A DNA stretch of 64,000 bases from Streptacidiphilus albus JL83 (GCF_000744705.1 NZ_JQML01000001.1:9124017-9188016), one strand, 5' to 3'. Positions 25,286 to 34,230 are shown, numbered from the stretch's first letter. The notes: generated by a model not told the origin, from the letters alone. Numbers and translations are program-made.

Positions 25286-26452
25286 ATGAGTCACTCGTTC
25301 GGTTCCTACCAGGATGAGATCTACGGCGGCGGCCTTCGCGGGGTCATGCCGTCGTTCCCGATGACCTACGACGGATGGGAGGCGGGAGCGCAGGCGGCGC
25401 TCCCCCCGTCGGTGCAGTCCTATGTGGCGGGCGGGGCCGGGAACGAGCACACCCAGCGAGCCAATGTCTCCGCCTTCGAGCAGTGGGGCCTGGTTCCGCG
25501 GATGTTCGTCGGGGCGGCGCAACGCGACCTGTCCGTCGACCTGTTCGGGATGAGGCTGTCGACGCCGCTGTTCATGGCGCCGGTCGGGGTCATCGGTGTG
25601 TGCGCCCAGGACGGGCACGGCGACCTCGCCACGGCACGTGCCGCCGCGCGCACCGGTGTGCCGATGATCGCCTCCACCCTGTCCGTCGACCCGATGGAAG
25701 CAGTGGCAGCCGAGTTCGACCGGACGCCGGGCTTCTTCCAGCTCTACACGCCCACCGACCGCGACCTGGCCGCGAGCCTGGTGCACCGCGCCGAGGCGGC
25801 CGGATTCAGAGCCATCGTGGTCACCCTCGACACCTGGGTCACCGGGTGGCGCCCCCGGGACCTCGCCACGAGCAACTTCCCCCAGCTGCGCGGCCACTGT
25901 CTGGCCAACTACACCAGCGACCCGGTCTTCCGGTCCCAGCTGGAACGCACACCGGAGCAGGACCCCGGCGCGGCCGTCATCCACTGGATGCGGGTCTTCG
26001 GCAATCCACTGACCTGGGAGGACCTGCCCTGGCTGCGTTCGCTCACCTCACTGCCGCTGATCGTGAAGGGCATCTGCCACCCGGAGGACGTGCGGCGGGC
26101 CAAGGACGGCGGCGTGGACGGCATCTACTGCTCCAACCACGGCGGCCGTCAGGCCAACGGGGGCCTGCCGGCCCTCGACGCCCTGCCCGCCGTCGTGGAC
26201 GCGGCCGGTGACCTGCCCGTCCTCTTCGACTCCGGCGTCCGCAGCGGAGCCGACGTGGTCAAGGCCATCGCGCTGGGGGCCGCCGCCGTCGGCATCGGCC
26301 GCCCCTACGCCTACGGCCTGGCCCTGGGCGGCACCGACGGCATCGTCCACGTGCTGCGCTCGATCCTCGCCGAGGCCGACCTGACCATGGCGGTCGACGG
26401 CTACCCCGACCTCGCCCGCCTCACCCCGGACGCCCTGCGGCGCATCCGGTAG
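25286..26452 (+). CDS. FMN-dependent alpha-hydroxy-acid oxidase (lactate 2-monooxygenase-like)
   Basis: 388 residues with GAGGAA before ATG 25286. The FMN-dependent TIM-barrel pattern is complete: SYVAGGAGNE (Tyr46), FMAPVGVIGVCAQDGHGDLA, FFQLYTPTDRDLA, Lys261 in LIVKGICHPEDV, catalytic His285 and Arg288 in SNHGGRQANGG, and LFDSGVRSGADVVKAIALGA. The insert with RGHCLANYTSDPVF and overall length fit lactate 2-monooxygenase better than short (S)-2-hydroxyacid oxidases. It oxidises an L-2-hydroxy acid such as lactate or a mandelate-like acid. Control by the divergent Lrp-type protein is likely. Confidence 0.9.
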   Translation: MSHSFGSYQDEIYGGGLRGVMPSFPMTYDGWEAGAQAALPPSVQSYVAGGAGNEHTQRANVSAFEQWGLVPRMFVGAAQRDLSVDLFGMRLSTPLFMAPVGVIGVCAQDGHGDLATARAAARTGVPMIASTLSVDPMEAVAAEFDRTPGFFQLYTPTDRDLAASLVHRAEAAGFRAIVVTLDTWVTGWRPRDLATSNFPQLRGHCLANYTSDPVFRSQLERTPEQDPGAAVIHWMRVFGNPLTWEDLPWLRSLTSLPLIVKGICHPEDVRRAKDGGVDGIYCSNHGGRQANGGLPALDALPAVVDAAGDLPVLFDSGVRSGADVVKAIALGAAAVGIGRPYAYGLALGGTDGIVHVLRSILAEADLTMAVDGYPDLARLTPDALRRIR

Positions 26453-26639
26453 GCCCCGGCGCCGCCGCCCTCGATCGGGGGAGGCGCCAGGCTCAGGCGT
26501 GCACGCTGCGCATCGTTGAGGAAGCATTGAACAGCTGGGGCCCGGCGGCACGGGGATGTCGAGAACGCGCCACCGGCTCCGTCCCAGGGACATCGGCGGC
26601 GGGCACCGGCCGCGCCAGGCACGAGAGGGAGAGACCGGC

Positions 26640-27080
26640 ATGGCGATTCAGCGGATGGACAACGTCGGCATCGTGGTCGAGGACATGGATGCCGCCATCG
26701 CGTTCTTCGTGGAACTCGGTATGGAGCTGGAGGGCAGGGCGGAGGTCGAAGGCCTCTTCGCCGACCAGTGCACCGGACTCGACGGCGTCCGCTGCGACAT
26801 CGCGATGGTCCGGACCCCGGACGGCCACAGCCGACTGGAGCTGGCGAAGTACCACAGCCCGGCGGTGATCAGCGCCGGGCCGCGCAACCGGCCGCACAAC
26901 ATCCTGGGCACGCACCGGGTCATGTTCGCCGTCGACGACATCGAGGACACCGTCGCCCGGCTGCGCCCCTACGGCGCCGAACTCCTCGGCGGGATCGCCC
27001 GGTTCGAGGACAGCTACCTGCTCTGCTACGTCCGCGGCCCGGAGGGCATCATCGTCGGACTGGCCGAGCAACTGCACTGA
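26640..27080 (+). CDS. VOC-family (glyoxalase-like) protein
   Basis: 146 residues from ATG 26640; GAGAGGGAGAG precedes it. It has the paired beta-alpha-beta-beta-beta modules of the vicinal-oxygen-chelate fold: MDNVGIVVEDMDAAIAFFVELGMELEG, RLELAKYHSP, HRVMFAVDDIEDTVARLRPY and YVRGPEGIIVGLAEQL. Metal-ligand-like residues are present (Glu in LELAKY and near the C-terminus), though substrate cannot be told. It may be a lyase, a dioxygenase or a resistance protein. It lies downstream of the hydroxy-acid oxidase and may be co-transcribed. Confidence 0.85.
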   Translation: MAIQRMDNVGIVVEDMDAAIAFFVELGMELEGRAEVEGLFADQCTGLDGVRCDIAMVRTPDGHSRLELAKYHSPAVISAGPRNRPHNILGTHRVMFAVDDIEDTVARLRPYGAELLGGIARFEDSYLLCYVRGPEGIIVGLAEQLH

Positions 27081-27110
27081 GGAGCCGATCAGCCGGTGGG
27101 GATGTAGTAG

Positions 27111-27578
27111 CTCAGCTGGTTCAGCGGCGCCGCGCACCTTGAGGCATTTCTCGACCGCGATGGCCGACCCGTCTTCTGCGAGATAGCCGGCCGACCGGGT
27201 GGCGCCGGCATCGAGGCGACCTTTCGGCATCTTCACGGCGCCTCACTGCTCTACTCCAGCGTCCTGCCGCAGATCGGTCAGCCAATCCCCGAAACGCGCT
27301 CCCCGGCAACGGCAGCTCGGCGCCAAGCCGCAGCCGGTTGGTCAATGATCTACCCGCACGCGCTCGGACGGTTCGGCGCCTGTCACACTCTTCCCCGCGC
27401 GGACTGGATCCTGCAGCTCACCACGCCCTACCGGGCCGGCGACATCGTCGCTGAATCCACCCGCTCAACAGATGCCCTCGCCACTGTCGTCGTGTCCGGA
27501 AGTGACGCCCAGCAGGTCGTCGAACGCATGGCGACAGCGAAGAACGCCATCGGGGCGTCCATCACCCCGCTGGTCTGA
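27111..27578 (+). pseudogene. C-terminal remnant of an ATP-grasp enzyme
   Basis: One frame stays open from just after a stop at 27105-27107 to the stop after 27578. It begins in mid-domain with HLEAFLDRDGRPVFCEIAGR then PGGAGIEATFRHLHG. This is the ATP-grasp ligase signature (HLE-F...G-x-x-x-x-CE-A-RPGG). The last 77 codons, from MIYPHALGRFGACH, look like the family's C-terminal lid. There is no start codon or ribosome-binding site upstream and the N-terminal two-thirds is absent, so this is a 5'-truncated gene. Confidence 0.7.
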
Positions 27579-27707
27579 CTGCGGGTGTGTCCACGGGACA
27601 GAGCCGTTCACGGGACGCCACCTCACTCGCGAACAAGAACGCCTCCACCGCGCCGCCGACCGTGATGCCCTTCTGCCCATTTTGCCGGCACCGATGTCGG
27701 TCGCTGC

Positions 27708-28259
27708 CTACACGGGCCGCTTGCGCAGGTGCCGGTGTGCCTCGTCCGGGAACTTCGGCGGCATCGACGGGAGCACCGAATCCAGGATGTAGCCGCACTT
27801 GTGCGCAACCCGGCACGAGCCCTCGTTGCCGACCGTGTGCAGTAGTTCAATCTCGTCGCTGGGCATGACGTCCTGCCCACCGAACAGCCACTGCGTGGCG
27901 GTGTCGACACAGCGCGAGGCGATGCCCTTCCCTCGGGCTCCGGCCACCGTCCAATAGCCCAGGCCGGTCGCGAGTGTCTTCGGCGGGCTGGCCGCCTTGA
28001 TGACGAAGTAGCCGACAAGTGTGCCGCCCTCTTCGACAGCCCAGCTGAGATGGGTCTGGTCCGCCCAGCCCGTGTGCTGGTCGGCAACCCAGGCGCGGGC
28101 CTGGTCCTCGTCGTCGATGGGGCGTATCAGCCAGCGGCGCATCGCCTGGTCGCCGTGCGCGACGACAAGTGCGGGGATGTCCGAGTCCTGCCAGGGACGG
28201 AGGGTCAGGGCCGGCGCGGTCGGAGTGGGGTCCACAGTCAAGGTCATGGGCGATGTCAT
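27708..28259 (-). CDS. GNAT-family N-acetyltransferase
   Basis: 183 residues from ATG 28259 (an in-frame ATG at 28247 is possible). The RimJ/RimL-type GNAT fold is seen: LTLRPWQDSDIPALVVAHGD, LSWAVEEGGTLVGYFVIK, and the acetyl-CoA loop as GYWTVAGARGKGIASRCVDT followed by EIELLHTVGNEGSCRVAHKC. It should transfer acetyl from acetyl-CoA to an amine of a protein or small molecule. It appears intact although it sits among truncated genes. Confidence 0.85.
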   Translation of the reverse strand: MTSPMTLTVDPTPTAPALTLRPWQDSDIPALVVAHGDQAMRRWLIRPIDDEDQARAWVADQHTGWADQTHLSWAVEEGGTLVGYFVIKAASPPKTLATGLGYWTVAGARGKGIASRCVDTATQWLFGGQDVMPSDEIELLHTVGNEGSCRVAHKCGYILDSVLPSMPPKFPDEAHRHLRKRPV

Positions 28260-28318
28260 GCGGACCATCCAACAGCATGGTCGGCGGTCACCCGAGCGGA
28301 GCCACCCCCGGGAGGCGC

Positions 28319-28612
28319 TCACAGAACCGGTGACAGCCCTCCGTCGCAGCGCACTGCCATGCCAGTCAGATACGCGGCCGGGCCACCGCACAGGAACGCC
28401 GCGACACTCCCGAACTCGACCGGGGTTCCGTAGCGGCGGGCCGGGATGTCCGCAACCGACTCCGCAGCTGTCTCTTCGCAGGAACGACCCGAGCGGGCGG
28501 CCCGCACGGCGTCGAGCCGGCGCACGCGCGAGGTCTCGATGCGACCGGGCAGCAGCATGTTCACCGTCACTCCTGCGTGTGGTTGTTCGGCGTCTGCCGA
28601 GGCGATCGCTGG
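28319..28612 (-). pseudogene. C-terminal fragment of a short-chain dehydrogenase
   Basis: The minus-strand peptide HAGVTVNMLLPGRIET then IPARRYGTPVEFGSVAAFLC and YLTGMAVRCDGGLSPVL is the C-terminal third of an SDR (the PG-motif after the active site and the TG...DGG end). The Rossmann G-motif and the Ser-Tyr-Lys part are missing. The 5' end abuts another gene fragment. Confidence 0.75.
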
Positions 28613-28633
28613 TCTCGGCAGAACCGCCCCGGA

Positions 28634-28926
28634 TTACCCGGCGATCGGTGCCGCCAGGACCCCGTTGCAGAGACGTCCGACGCCCTCCACGATTGCCTCG
28701 GCCTGATCGACAGCCTCGATCACGCCTGCCCCTGGTGTCCCGGTGGCAATGATGGAACCAGCTTCGAGCGTCATGCCGCTGGAGAAGTAACTCACCTGCC
28801 AACAGGGGTCCCGCATCATGGCTGACACCTGGTTCGAGGCGATGACGCTCCCGTTCACGACGGTGGAGATACGAATCGCTGATAGATCTGAGATCTCGTC
28901 GGGGGTCACGACCCACGGGCCTATGC
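28634..28926 (-). pseudogene. C-terminal fragment of a fumarylacetoacetate hydrolase-family protein
   Basis: GPWVVTPDEISDLSAIRIST, then a changed middle part and SSGMTLEAGSIIATGTPGAG, match the second half of FAH-domain hydrolases (MTLEPGDVIATGTPxGV motif). The metal-binding N-terminal half is absent and the frame closes upstream. Together with the adjacent SDR fragment it looks like the remains of an aromatic or sugar catabolic cluster. Confidence 0.7.
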
Positions 28927-28929
28927 TGC

Positions 28930-29381
28930 AGAAGGTGTCGAACGCCTTGGCCTCGATTGTTCAGTGGCCTGATCGTGGGGTTCGGCTCGGGTGTGTGCCC
29001 GGTTTGTCCTCGGCCGTTCGAGGCGGGTCCGTCGCGTGACGCCGCGGTGTGCGCCGGGTTCCACGGCCCGGTGGCCTGCTGGTCTGCTCCTTCCTGCTGC
29101 TCGTCGTTGTGGTGGCCGGCCCTCAGGTGAGGGCCGGTAGCTCGGTGGCTCGCTGCCAGGCGGTGGTGAACGCGTGCCCCCAGGGCCATGACCGGTCCAG
29201 GTGGAGGACACGGCGGCGGGCGTGGGCGTGAGGCGGGCCGGGAGGTGGTAGAGCTTCGTGCGGATCGTGGCCGGTTCAGCCTTGGCCAGTTCGGGGGCGT
29301 CGTGCAGCAGCAGGAGCCGCGTCCAGGCGTCGAGGTCGGCCGCGATGGTCGCGGCCAGCACCCAGGCCGCGTTGACCTGCC
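28930..29381 (-). pseudogene. IS1380-family transposase remnant (3' end)
   Basis: QVNAAWVLAATIAADLDAWT, then LLLHDAPELAKAEPATIRTK and LYHLPARL, is the C-terminal region of IS1380 transposases. A frameshift follows; the correct continuation is found in another frame (RRRVLHLDRSWPWGHAFTTA, ending at 29123-29125). The catalytic N-terminal part is missing. The bases from 29122 down to about 28930 are probably the element's own non-coding end. Confidence 0.7.
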
Positions 29382-29402
29382 AGGATTTCGAAGGCAGCAG
29401 GC

Positions 29403-29483
29403 CACAGCGCCCTGTCCTACCTCTCCCCGATGAAGTTCGAACAACAGCACCACGAGCGGGCTAGACTCGCACTCGTCGCATAG
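29403..29483 (+). pseudogene. IS3-family transposase C-terminal scrap
   Basis: The plus strand reads HSALSYLSPMKFEQQHHERA then RLALVA and a stop, the ending typical of IS3-family transposase OrfB (RHSALGYxSPxxFE). Only about 27 codons remain, directly abutting the IS1380 remnant. Confidence 0.65.
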
Positions 29484-29512
29484 AACCCCGTGCCCACGTT
29501 CCGGGGGCAGCC

Positions 29513-29980
29513 TCAGAGCTCAGGCGCGATGGGGCTAAGGGCTGTGGCTCGGGCCTGCGGGCAGGACCAGTAGACCTGTCCAGTGCGCTGCTCGACGACC
29601 GCCGGGTGGGCGTGGCCGGGACAGGTGGGAAACGGAACGGAGCCCAGTGCCTCCTGGACGGCGTCGGTCAGCGAGTTAGCGCAGGTGGCCACCCGCTCAG
29701 GCCAGTCGCCCCGGTCGAGCAGGAAGAACTGGAATGCCTCGGTCCCTGCCGTTCCCATCACGTCGACCTCCGCCGGCTGCTGGATGCCTGGGTCGATGTC
29801 CTGGCCGAGGATGCGGATCGTTTCCAAGCGCTCGACCGTGCGGTCGAGCGGCTCTACGGAGGTGATCTCCAACGGCACCGGGGTCAGCTCCCGCAGCGAG
29901 TCCAGCACCTGTGTCAGCAACTCCCGTGCCCAGGTTGCGGGGGCGGATGCGTCACTTGACGACAACGAAGGTCCCTCCAA
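29513..29980 (-). CDS. hypothetical protein with CPGHxHP motif
   Basis: 155 residues if ATG 29980 is used, overlapping the end of the upstream open frame by about 29 bp; a later start is possible. I do not recognise a family. The C-terminus carries PFPTCPGHAHPAVVEQR and VYWSCPQARA, i.e. a CPxH plus C pair that could bind zinc. The central part (VEPLDRTVERLETIRILGQD) is acidic and helical. There is no signal or membrane segment. Confidence 0.5.
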   Translation of the reverse strand: MEGPSLSSSDASAPATWARELLTQVLDSLRELTPVPLEITSVEPLDRTVERLETIRILGQDIDPGIQQPAEVDVMGTAGTEAFQFFLLDRGDWPERVATCANSLTDAVQEALGSVPFPTCPGHAHPAVVEQRTGQVYWSCPQARATALSPIAPEL

Positions 29981-30584
29981 TGTTCAGTACGGCCTTGCCG
30001 GGCACTCCGCCGGCCTCGACGGGGAACGTGAGGACATCATTCCAGCTCAGCTCGTTCCCGGAGTGCAGACCGCCCTGGGTGCCGTGCAGGTTGTAGTAGA
30101 CCGGCACCACATGACGGCCGCCGTGCCCAAGGAAGCTGTACGCGACGTACCAGTCGATGCCGCGCTCGACCATCGGACCCGCGGCGATCGCGACCAGCGG
30201 CGCGGCGACCTTGTAGCCCTAGTTCAAGCTGGTGGACCCGTTGTAGCGCACGTTGAAGGTTCCGTTGCGATCGGTGAACACCCGGTTCGCCTCCGAGGAC
30301 GTCACCACGGGGTGGATCGGCCCGGGATCGATCTTGTCGGGGTGAATGAACGATGTGCCGGCGCTGGGCTGTGCGTTGAGCTGGGCTTGGATCTGGGTTG
30401 CCGTCTGCTCGCTGACGGGTTTGTCCAGAGTGATCGTCAGCGACGAGTCTGGGGCGTTCACGGTGATGGTGTCGGTCGTCTCGGCCGTGTTCGGGGTGTC
30501 CGCGTGGGCGGTCGTGGCCGCCCCTAGGGATATGGCGCTCATAGCGAGCGCGATCAGGGCAGCGGTGATTCGGGGCTTGTGCAC
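29952..30584 (-). pseudogene. secreted protein gene split by an in-frame amber codon
   Basis: GTG 30584 (AAAGGA upstream) opens a frame with a clean signal peptide (ITAALIALAMSAISLGAATTAHA) and a 121-codon product ending in TAG at 30219-30221. The same frame continues without another stop to 29952, reading GYKVAAPLVAIAAGPMVERG then DWYVAYSFLGHGGRHVVPVY. That sequence looks like genuine protein. The likely original product was about 210 residues. The family is unknown. Either a nonsense mutation inactivated it or amber readthrough occurs. Confidence 0.55.
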
Positions 30585-30681
30585 GGACTGAATCCTTTCT
30601 CGTCCACAGGGATTCCCGGAACCCCCACCAGGTGGCGGCACCCCCGCCGATGCGAGGGGTGATGCCGCCCCGCAGGACCGG

Positions 30682-31164
30682 GTGCTGCTGGTCAAGTGCC
30701 GCAACCGGGCCCCCTTCGGCCCGCCCGGCGGCGTCATCGAGGCATCGGAGAGACCCAAGGACGCGGCGAGCCGCGAGCTCGCGGAGGAGACCGGCCTGCA
30801 CCTGCCGCCCGGCCGGCTGCTCGCGCTCTCCTGGATCACCGCCGGCGGCACCGGCATCAGCGACATGCCTGGCGTGCAGTTCGTCTTCGACATGGGCACC
30901 GTGCCCGCCGACACCGCCCTGAACCTGCAGAGCCAGAAGGTCGCCGAAGCCGCCTGGGTCGCCCCCCAGGACCTGCCCCAGTACATGGGTCCGCTGCGGA
31001 CGGAGCTGATCCGCGCCGTGCTGCGAGCCCGCACGGACGGCGAGGTCAGGATCATCACCTCCTCCCGCGCCGACCTGGACGCCGACGCCCGGGCCTTCGC
31101 CGCACCGCACGTGCCGGCGACCCGCTGCTCCGCCGGGGAGTACCGGATCGGCCAGTTCGGCTGA
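30682..31164 (+). CDS. Nudix hydrolase, possibly 5'-truncated
   Basis: The frame encodes 160 residues from GTG 30682. The Nudix box is complete: G-x5-E-x7-REL-x-EE-x-GL in GVIEASERPKDAASRELAEE, so it should cleave a nucleoside-diphosphate-linked substrate with Mg2+. The available start places VLLVKCRNRAPFGPPGG at the very N-terminus, whereas Nudix proteins usually have 10-20 residues and one more beta strand before it. No in-frame start exists further upstream, so the 5' end may have been lost. It converges on the GntR gene. Confidence 0.7.
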   Translation: MLLVKCRNRAPFGPPGGVIEASERPKDAASRELAEETGLHLPPGRLLALSWITAGGTGISDMPGVQFVFDMGTVPADTALNLQSQKVAEAAWVAPQDLPQYMGPLRTELIRAVLRARTDGEVRIITSSRADLDADARAFAAPHVPATRCSAGEYRIGQFG

Positions 31165-31167
31165 TGG

Positions 31168-31929
31168 TCAGTCGGTTGGGTCCGGGTGGTGGCGGTGGCG
31201 GGTGAGGGCGGTGGACGCCAGGGAGTTGTGGATGGTGAAGGCCACGGTGCCGGGCAGGTAGCGGTCCTCGGACCACTCCACCGGCGCTCCGGCCGGATCC
31301 GTGGTGCGCCGCCGTTCGCGCAGCAGCGCGGTCCCGGGCGGGACGTCCAGCAGTGTGGCGTCCTCCGCGTCCGCCAGCACCAGGTCAACGGTGTGGTCGG
31401 CGTCCGCGAGCAGGACGCCCTGCTGCTCCAGCTGCTCGCTGACCGAGACCGCGTCCGGCGGGATCGCCGCCACCAGCGCCCCGATCGGGTCCGGGTAGGC
31501 GGTCCGCTCCACCATCACCGGTCGGCCGCCGAGGGTCCGCACCCGCAGCACCCAGTGCACGAACGCGTCCTCGGTGAGCCGCAGTTGCGCGGTCTCCTCG
31601 GGCTCGGCCGGGCGGCGCTCCTGGCGGTCCACCCGGCCGCCGGGCTCCTCGCCGACCGAGCGCGCCCAGCGGGTGAAGCTCATCAGCTCGGCGAAGCTCT
31701 GCAGCGGGGGAGACTCCAGCACCACCCGGCGGGCGCCGCGCCGGGAGGTGACCACGCCCTCGGCCCGGAGCAGCGTCATCGCCTGCCGGACGGTGCCCCG
31801 GGAGACGCCGTGCCGCAGCGCCAGCTCCTCCTCGCTGGGCAGCCGGCCACCGGCTCCGTACTCCCCGGACCGCGCGGCGGCGCGGACCTCGGCGGCGAGC
31901 AGCCGGTAGCGCGCTGTCTCGGCGGCCAT
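31168..31929 (-). CDS. GntR/HutC-family transcriptional regulator
   Basis: 253 residues. The N-terminal winged helix reads YRLLAAEVRAAARSGEYGAG, RLPSEEELALRHGVSRGTVR and QAMTLLRAEGVVTSRRGA. The C-terminal UTRA effector domain includes VHWVLRVRTLGGRPVMVERT and GTALLRERRRTTDPAG, with VEWSEDRYLPGTVAFTIHN at the end. Its start codon overlaps the stop of the truncated SRPBCC gene. The ligand is unknown. Confidence 0.9.
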   Translation of the reverse strand: MAAETARYRLLAAEVRAAARSGEYGAGGRLPSEEELALRHGVSRGTVRQAMTLLRAEGVVTSRRGARRVVLESPPLQSFAELMSFTRWARSVGEEPGGRVDRQERRPAEPEETAQLRLTEDAFVHWVLRVRTLGGRPVMVERTAYPDPIGALVAAIPPDAVSVSEQLEQQGVLLADADHTVDLVLADAEDATLLDVPPGTALLRERRRTTDPAGAPVEWSEDRYLPGTVAFTIHNSLASTALTRHRHHPDPTD

Positions 31930-32225
31930 CAGGTGTAGCGGAGGGAGCCGGGGGTGGTCAGCGACTCACCGGTCTCCAGCCAGGTCTTCAGCCCGGAGAG
32001 GATCATCGGCCAGCCGCCGTAGAGCTCGTCGTTGGCGCCCTCGCGCAGCTGGTCGTGGGTGAGCAGGAGCCGGCAGGAGTCGCCGACCGGCTCGATCTCC
32101 CAGGTGATGCGGGTGCTGCCCTCGCGCTTCACGTCCTCGCTCCAGAGCGCGACCATGGTCTGGACGAGTCGGCGCGGCGGGTCGGCCTCCAGGCCCTGGC
32201 ACTCACGACGCCAGTGACCGCCCAA
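31929..32225 (-). pseudogene. SRPBCC/AHSA1-domain protein, 5'-truncated
   Basis: 98 codons encode only the C-terminal half of an AHSA1-type fold: EADPPRRLVQTMVALWSEDV, then STRITWEIEPVGDSCRLLLT, and GGWPMILSGLKTWLETGESL. The first strands and helix are replaced by unrelated sequence near 32215. It was originally coupled (TGATG) to the GntR gene, the common regulator-plus-SRPBCC arrangement. On the opposite strand at 32208-32279 the peptide GRYRPTDKVLAFLDRL before a stop looks like the tail of some recombinase or transposase and may mark the breakpoint. Confidence 0.7.
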
Positions 32226-32345
32226 CCGGGCCGCTACCGCCCCACCGACAAGGTCCTCGCGTTCCTCGACCGTCTGTGACGGTCAACTCGGACCTCGGCC
32301 CGAATTTGCAGAGCCCCGGACCGAGCCGACGCCTATCCTTCCTGC

Positions 32346-32840
32346 GTGCCCGTCGATCAGTACGTCTACTTCGCGTTGTCCAGCCATGTCACCACCGCAG
32401 CGGCAATGACCGCGGTCCTCGGGCTGGAACCCGACGAAACGGTCGTCCGCGGCAGCCGCATCCCAGAGCCCAAGGCGATCCCGGTCATGCACCGTTGGAA
32501 GATCGTCTGCCGCGAACCGGGACTGTCTGTCGACGAGCAGATCGCCAGTGTGCTTGAACGACTCGCTCCGCACGCTGCGAGCATCGCCGCTCTCGCCCGG
32601 CGCCTGGACGCCGAGGATCCTCAAGGTCCGAGCGCCGTCCTTGAGATTGTGCGCTACTTCAACGACGAAACCGGTCGACGGGACCATCCGCTCGGGGACG
32701 CCCCGGCCGAGGCCCCGAACCTGTTCGGATGGCATCTTGGCCGCGACGTCCTCGACTTTCTCCACCTCACCGGGTCCGTCCTCGACGTCGATGAGTACGA
32801 CCTGACCCGGGACTATGCCGATGACGGGTCCGGATCCTGA
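32346..32840 (+). CDS. DUF4279-domain protein
   Basis: 164 residues from GTG 32346. The sequence VYFALSSHVTTAAAMTAVLG with later RWKIVCREPGLSVDEQIASV and PNLFGWHLGRDVLDFLHLTG fits the DUF4279 family, small cytoplasmic proteins sometimes found in toxin-immunity or anti-phage neighbourhoods. No catalytic residues are known. It stands alone between two truncated genes. Confidence 0.65.
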   Translation: MPVDQYVYFALSSHVTTAAAMTAVLGLEPDETVVRGSRIPEPKAIPVMHRWKIVCREPGLSVDEQIASVLERLAPHAASIAALARRLDAEDPQGPSAVLEIVRYFNDETGRRDHPLGDAPAEAPNLFGWHLGRDVLDFLHLTGSVLDVDEYDLTRDYADDGSGS

Positions 32841-32901
32841 GCGTCAGACCAGCGATTGCGAGCGCACCTTCGGCATAGTGGCGGGCTCGGCATAGATCAA
32901 C

Positions 32902-32923
32902 CCTATGCGGATATCCGCATAGG
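32902..32923. promoter_or_regulatory. 22-bp perfect palindrome
   Basis: The arm CCTATGCGGAT is followed directly by its exact reverse complement, giving a gapless 22-bp palindrome at the upstream edge of the IstB remnant. It has the size and symmetry of a dimeric repressor operator (ArsR/TetR-like), but no regulator gene is adjacent. Confidence 0.5.
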
Positions 32924-33189
32924 TCGACGAATTTGGCTACCTCAACTTGGACAAGAAGAGCGCGAAGCTGTTGTTCCAGATTTTCACCGAGAGGGAGGAG
33001 CGCAAGGCGACGGCGGTGGCCTCGAACGCGCCCTTCGGGGAGTGGAACAAGACGTTCACCGACCCGCGCCTTTGCACCGCGGTCGCCGACCGGCTCACCT
33101 TCAAGTGCACGCTGATCGAGACCGGTTCGGACTCCTACCGCCTCCAAGCCACCGAGGCCGAGCACCAGGCCGAGCAGGACCGGCAGTGA
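32924..33189 (+). pseudogene. IS21-family IstB helper ATPase remnant
   Basis: DEFGYLNLDKKSAKLLFQIF, then TEREERKATAVASNAPFGEW and FTDPRLCTAVADRLTFKC, is the C-terminal half of IstB AAA+ helper proteins (Walker-B-like DEFGY and sensor SNAPFGEW). The Walker A half and the IstA transposase are missing. The remnant starts exactly at the edge of the 22-bp palindrome. Confidence 0.8.
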
Positions 33190-33336
33190 CCTGAGCGGGG
33201 CCGATCGCCGGCGCCCAGCGCGACCTCGTCACCAGGGCGGCGGACCGGTTGACCAGGAACTGGATCACTCAGCAGATGCGTCCCTCTCTGCAGCACCGTC
33301 TCCTGGTGTCGCTGCCGTCGAGGGGAATTGCCCGCC

Positions 33337-33885
33337 ATGATTGAACTCGGACCCGTTGCCTGGCCACCCGCCCCGATCAGGACCGAGCGGCTCGTGCTCC
33401 GCAAGTCCGAGGCCCGGGACCGTGCAGCGATCATCGAACTGTTCGCCTCGCCGGAGGTGGGCACCTACATCGGTGGCCCGCAGCCGCGTGACGAGCTTGA
33501 GCGCGCGGTGCCTGAGGTTCCCGGGCAGCGCCCAGGCTTTTTCGTGGTCGATCTCGACGGAGCGATGATCGGCATGATCACGCTCGACCGGCGCGACGCA
33601 GAGCGCCCAGGTCACATCCGTCCGGAGGCCAGGGAGGCCGAGCTCGGCTACATGTTCCTGCCGCAGGCGTGGGGTTGCGGGTATGCCGCCGAGGCGTGCG
33701 GGGCGGCACTCGACTGGTTCGCCGACGCGCTGCCCGGCGAGCCGGTGGTGCTCGACACCCAGACCGCCAACGACCGCGCGATGCGTCTCGCGGCGAAGCT
33801 TGGGTTCACCGAGGTGGAGCGGTTCGAGGAGTACGGCGCCGAGCAGTGGTTCGGCGTGTGGTCCTCGGACACGCCGTCCAGTTGA
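33337..33885 (+). CDS. GNAT-family N-acetyltransferase
   Basis: 182 residues from ATG 33337; a TTG at 33328 is also in frame. AGGGGAA lies just upstream. RimJ-like pattern: IRTERLVLRKSEARDRAAII, GFFVVDLDGAMIGMITLDRR, EAELGYMFLPQAWGCGYAAE (acetyl-CoA loop) and DTQTANDRAMRLAAKLGFTE. Probably a small-molecule or ribosomal-protein type acetyltransferase; substrate unknown. Confidence 0.85.
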   Translation: MIELGPVAWPPAPIRTERLVLRKSEARDRAAIIELFASPEVGTYIGGPQPRDELERAVPEVPGQRPGFFVVDLDGAMIGMITLDRRDAERPGHIRPEAREAELGYMFLPQAWGCGYAAEACGAALDWFADALPGEPVVLDTQTANDRAMRLAAKLGFTEVERFEEYGAEQWFGVWSSDTPSS

Positions 33886-34230
33886 GCTCGTACTCGGCAG
33901 CGCGGATGCACGGGGCCACCGTTCGGTCGTCGGCCTCGGCGTCCGCTTGACCTCGTGTCGGCGCCAGCGCCTCCCAACTATCGGTGACAGCCGTCCCGCA
34001 CTTCGCTGTCACAAGCAGACGGGGCCTGACACGGAGCCGGGTCCACCCACGCCGAGAGCCTGTCAGGGACCCCGGCCGGGGAGGACCCGGTGACCACAAC
34101 CTATCGGCACGAGCACTCCGAGTGCCGCCGCCACCACCCGCTTGCGCCACAGGCCCATCGGAAGTCACCCGATCGGAGTGGCTCCCAAAGCCACTGCCGA
34201 TCATGAAGCAGCAGTCATCCCAATGACACC
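33886..34230. other. intergenic stretch left of the IS630-type element
   Basis: About 345 bp with no frame I can support on either strand. If the interrupted recombinase gene once continued here, its sequence is no longer recognisable, which suggests a deletion next to the IS. Confidence 0.5.

Noticed and set aside
27098..27140. tRNA-like start (gtagctcagctggttcagcg)
   Set aside because: It resembles a tRNA D-arm, but no anticodon arm, T-arm or acceptor complement follows. The bases run into the ATP-grasp remnant.
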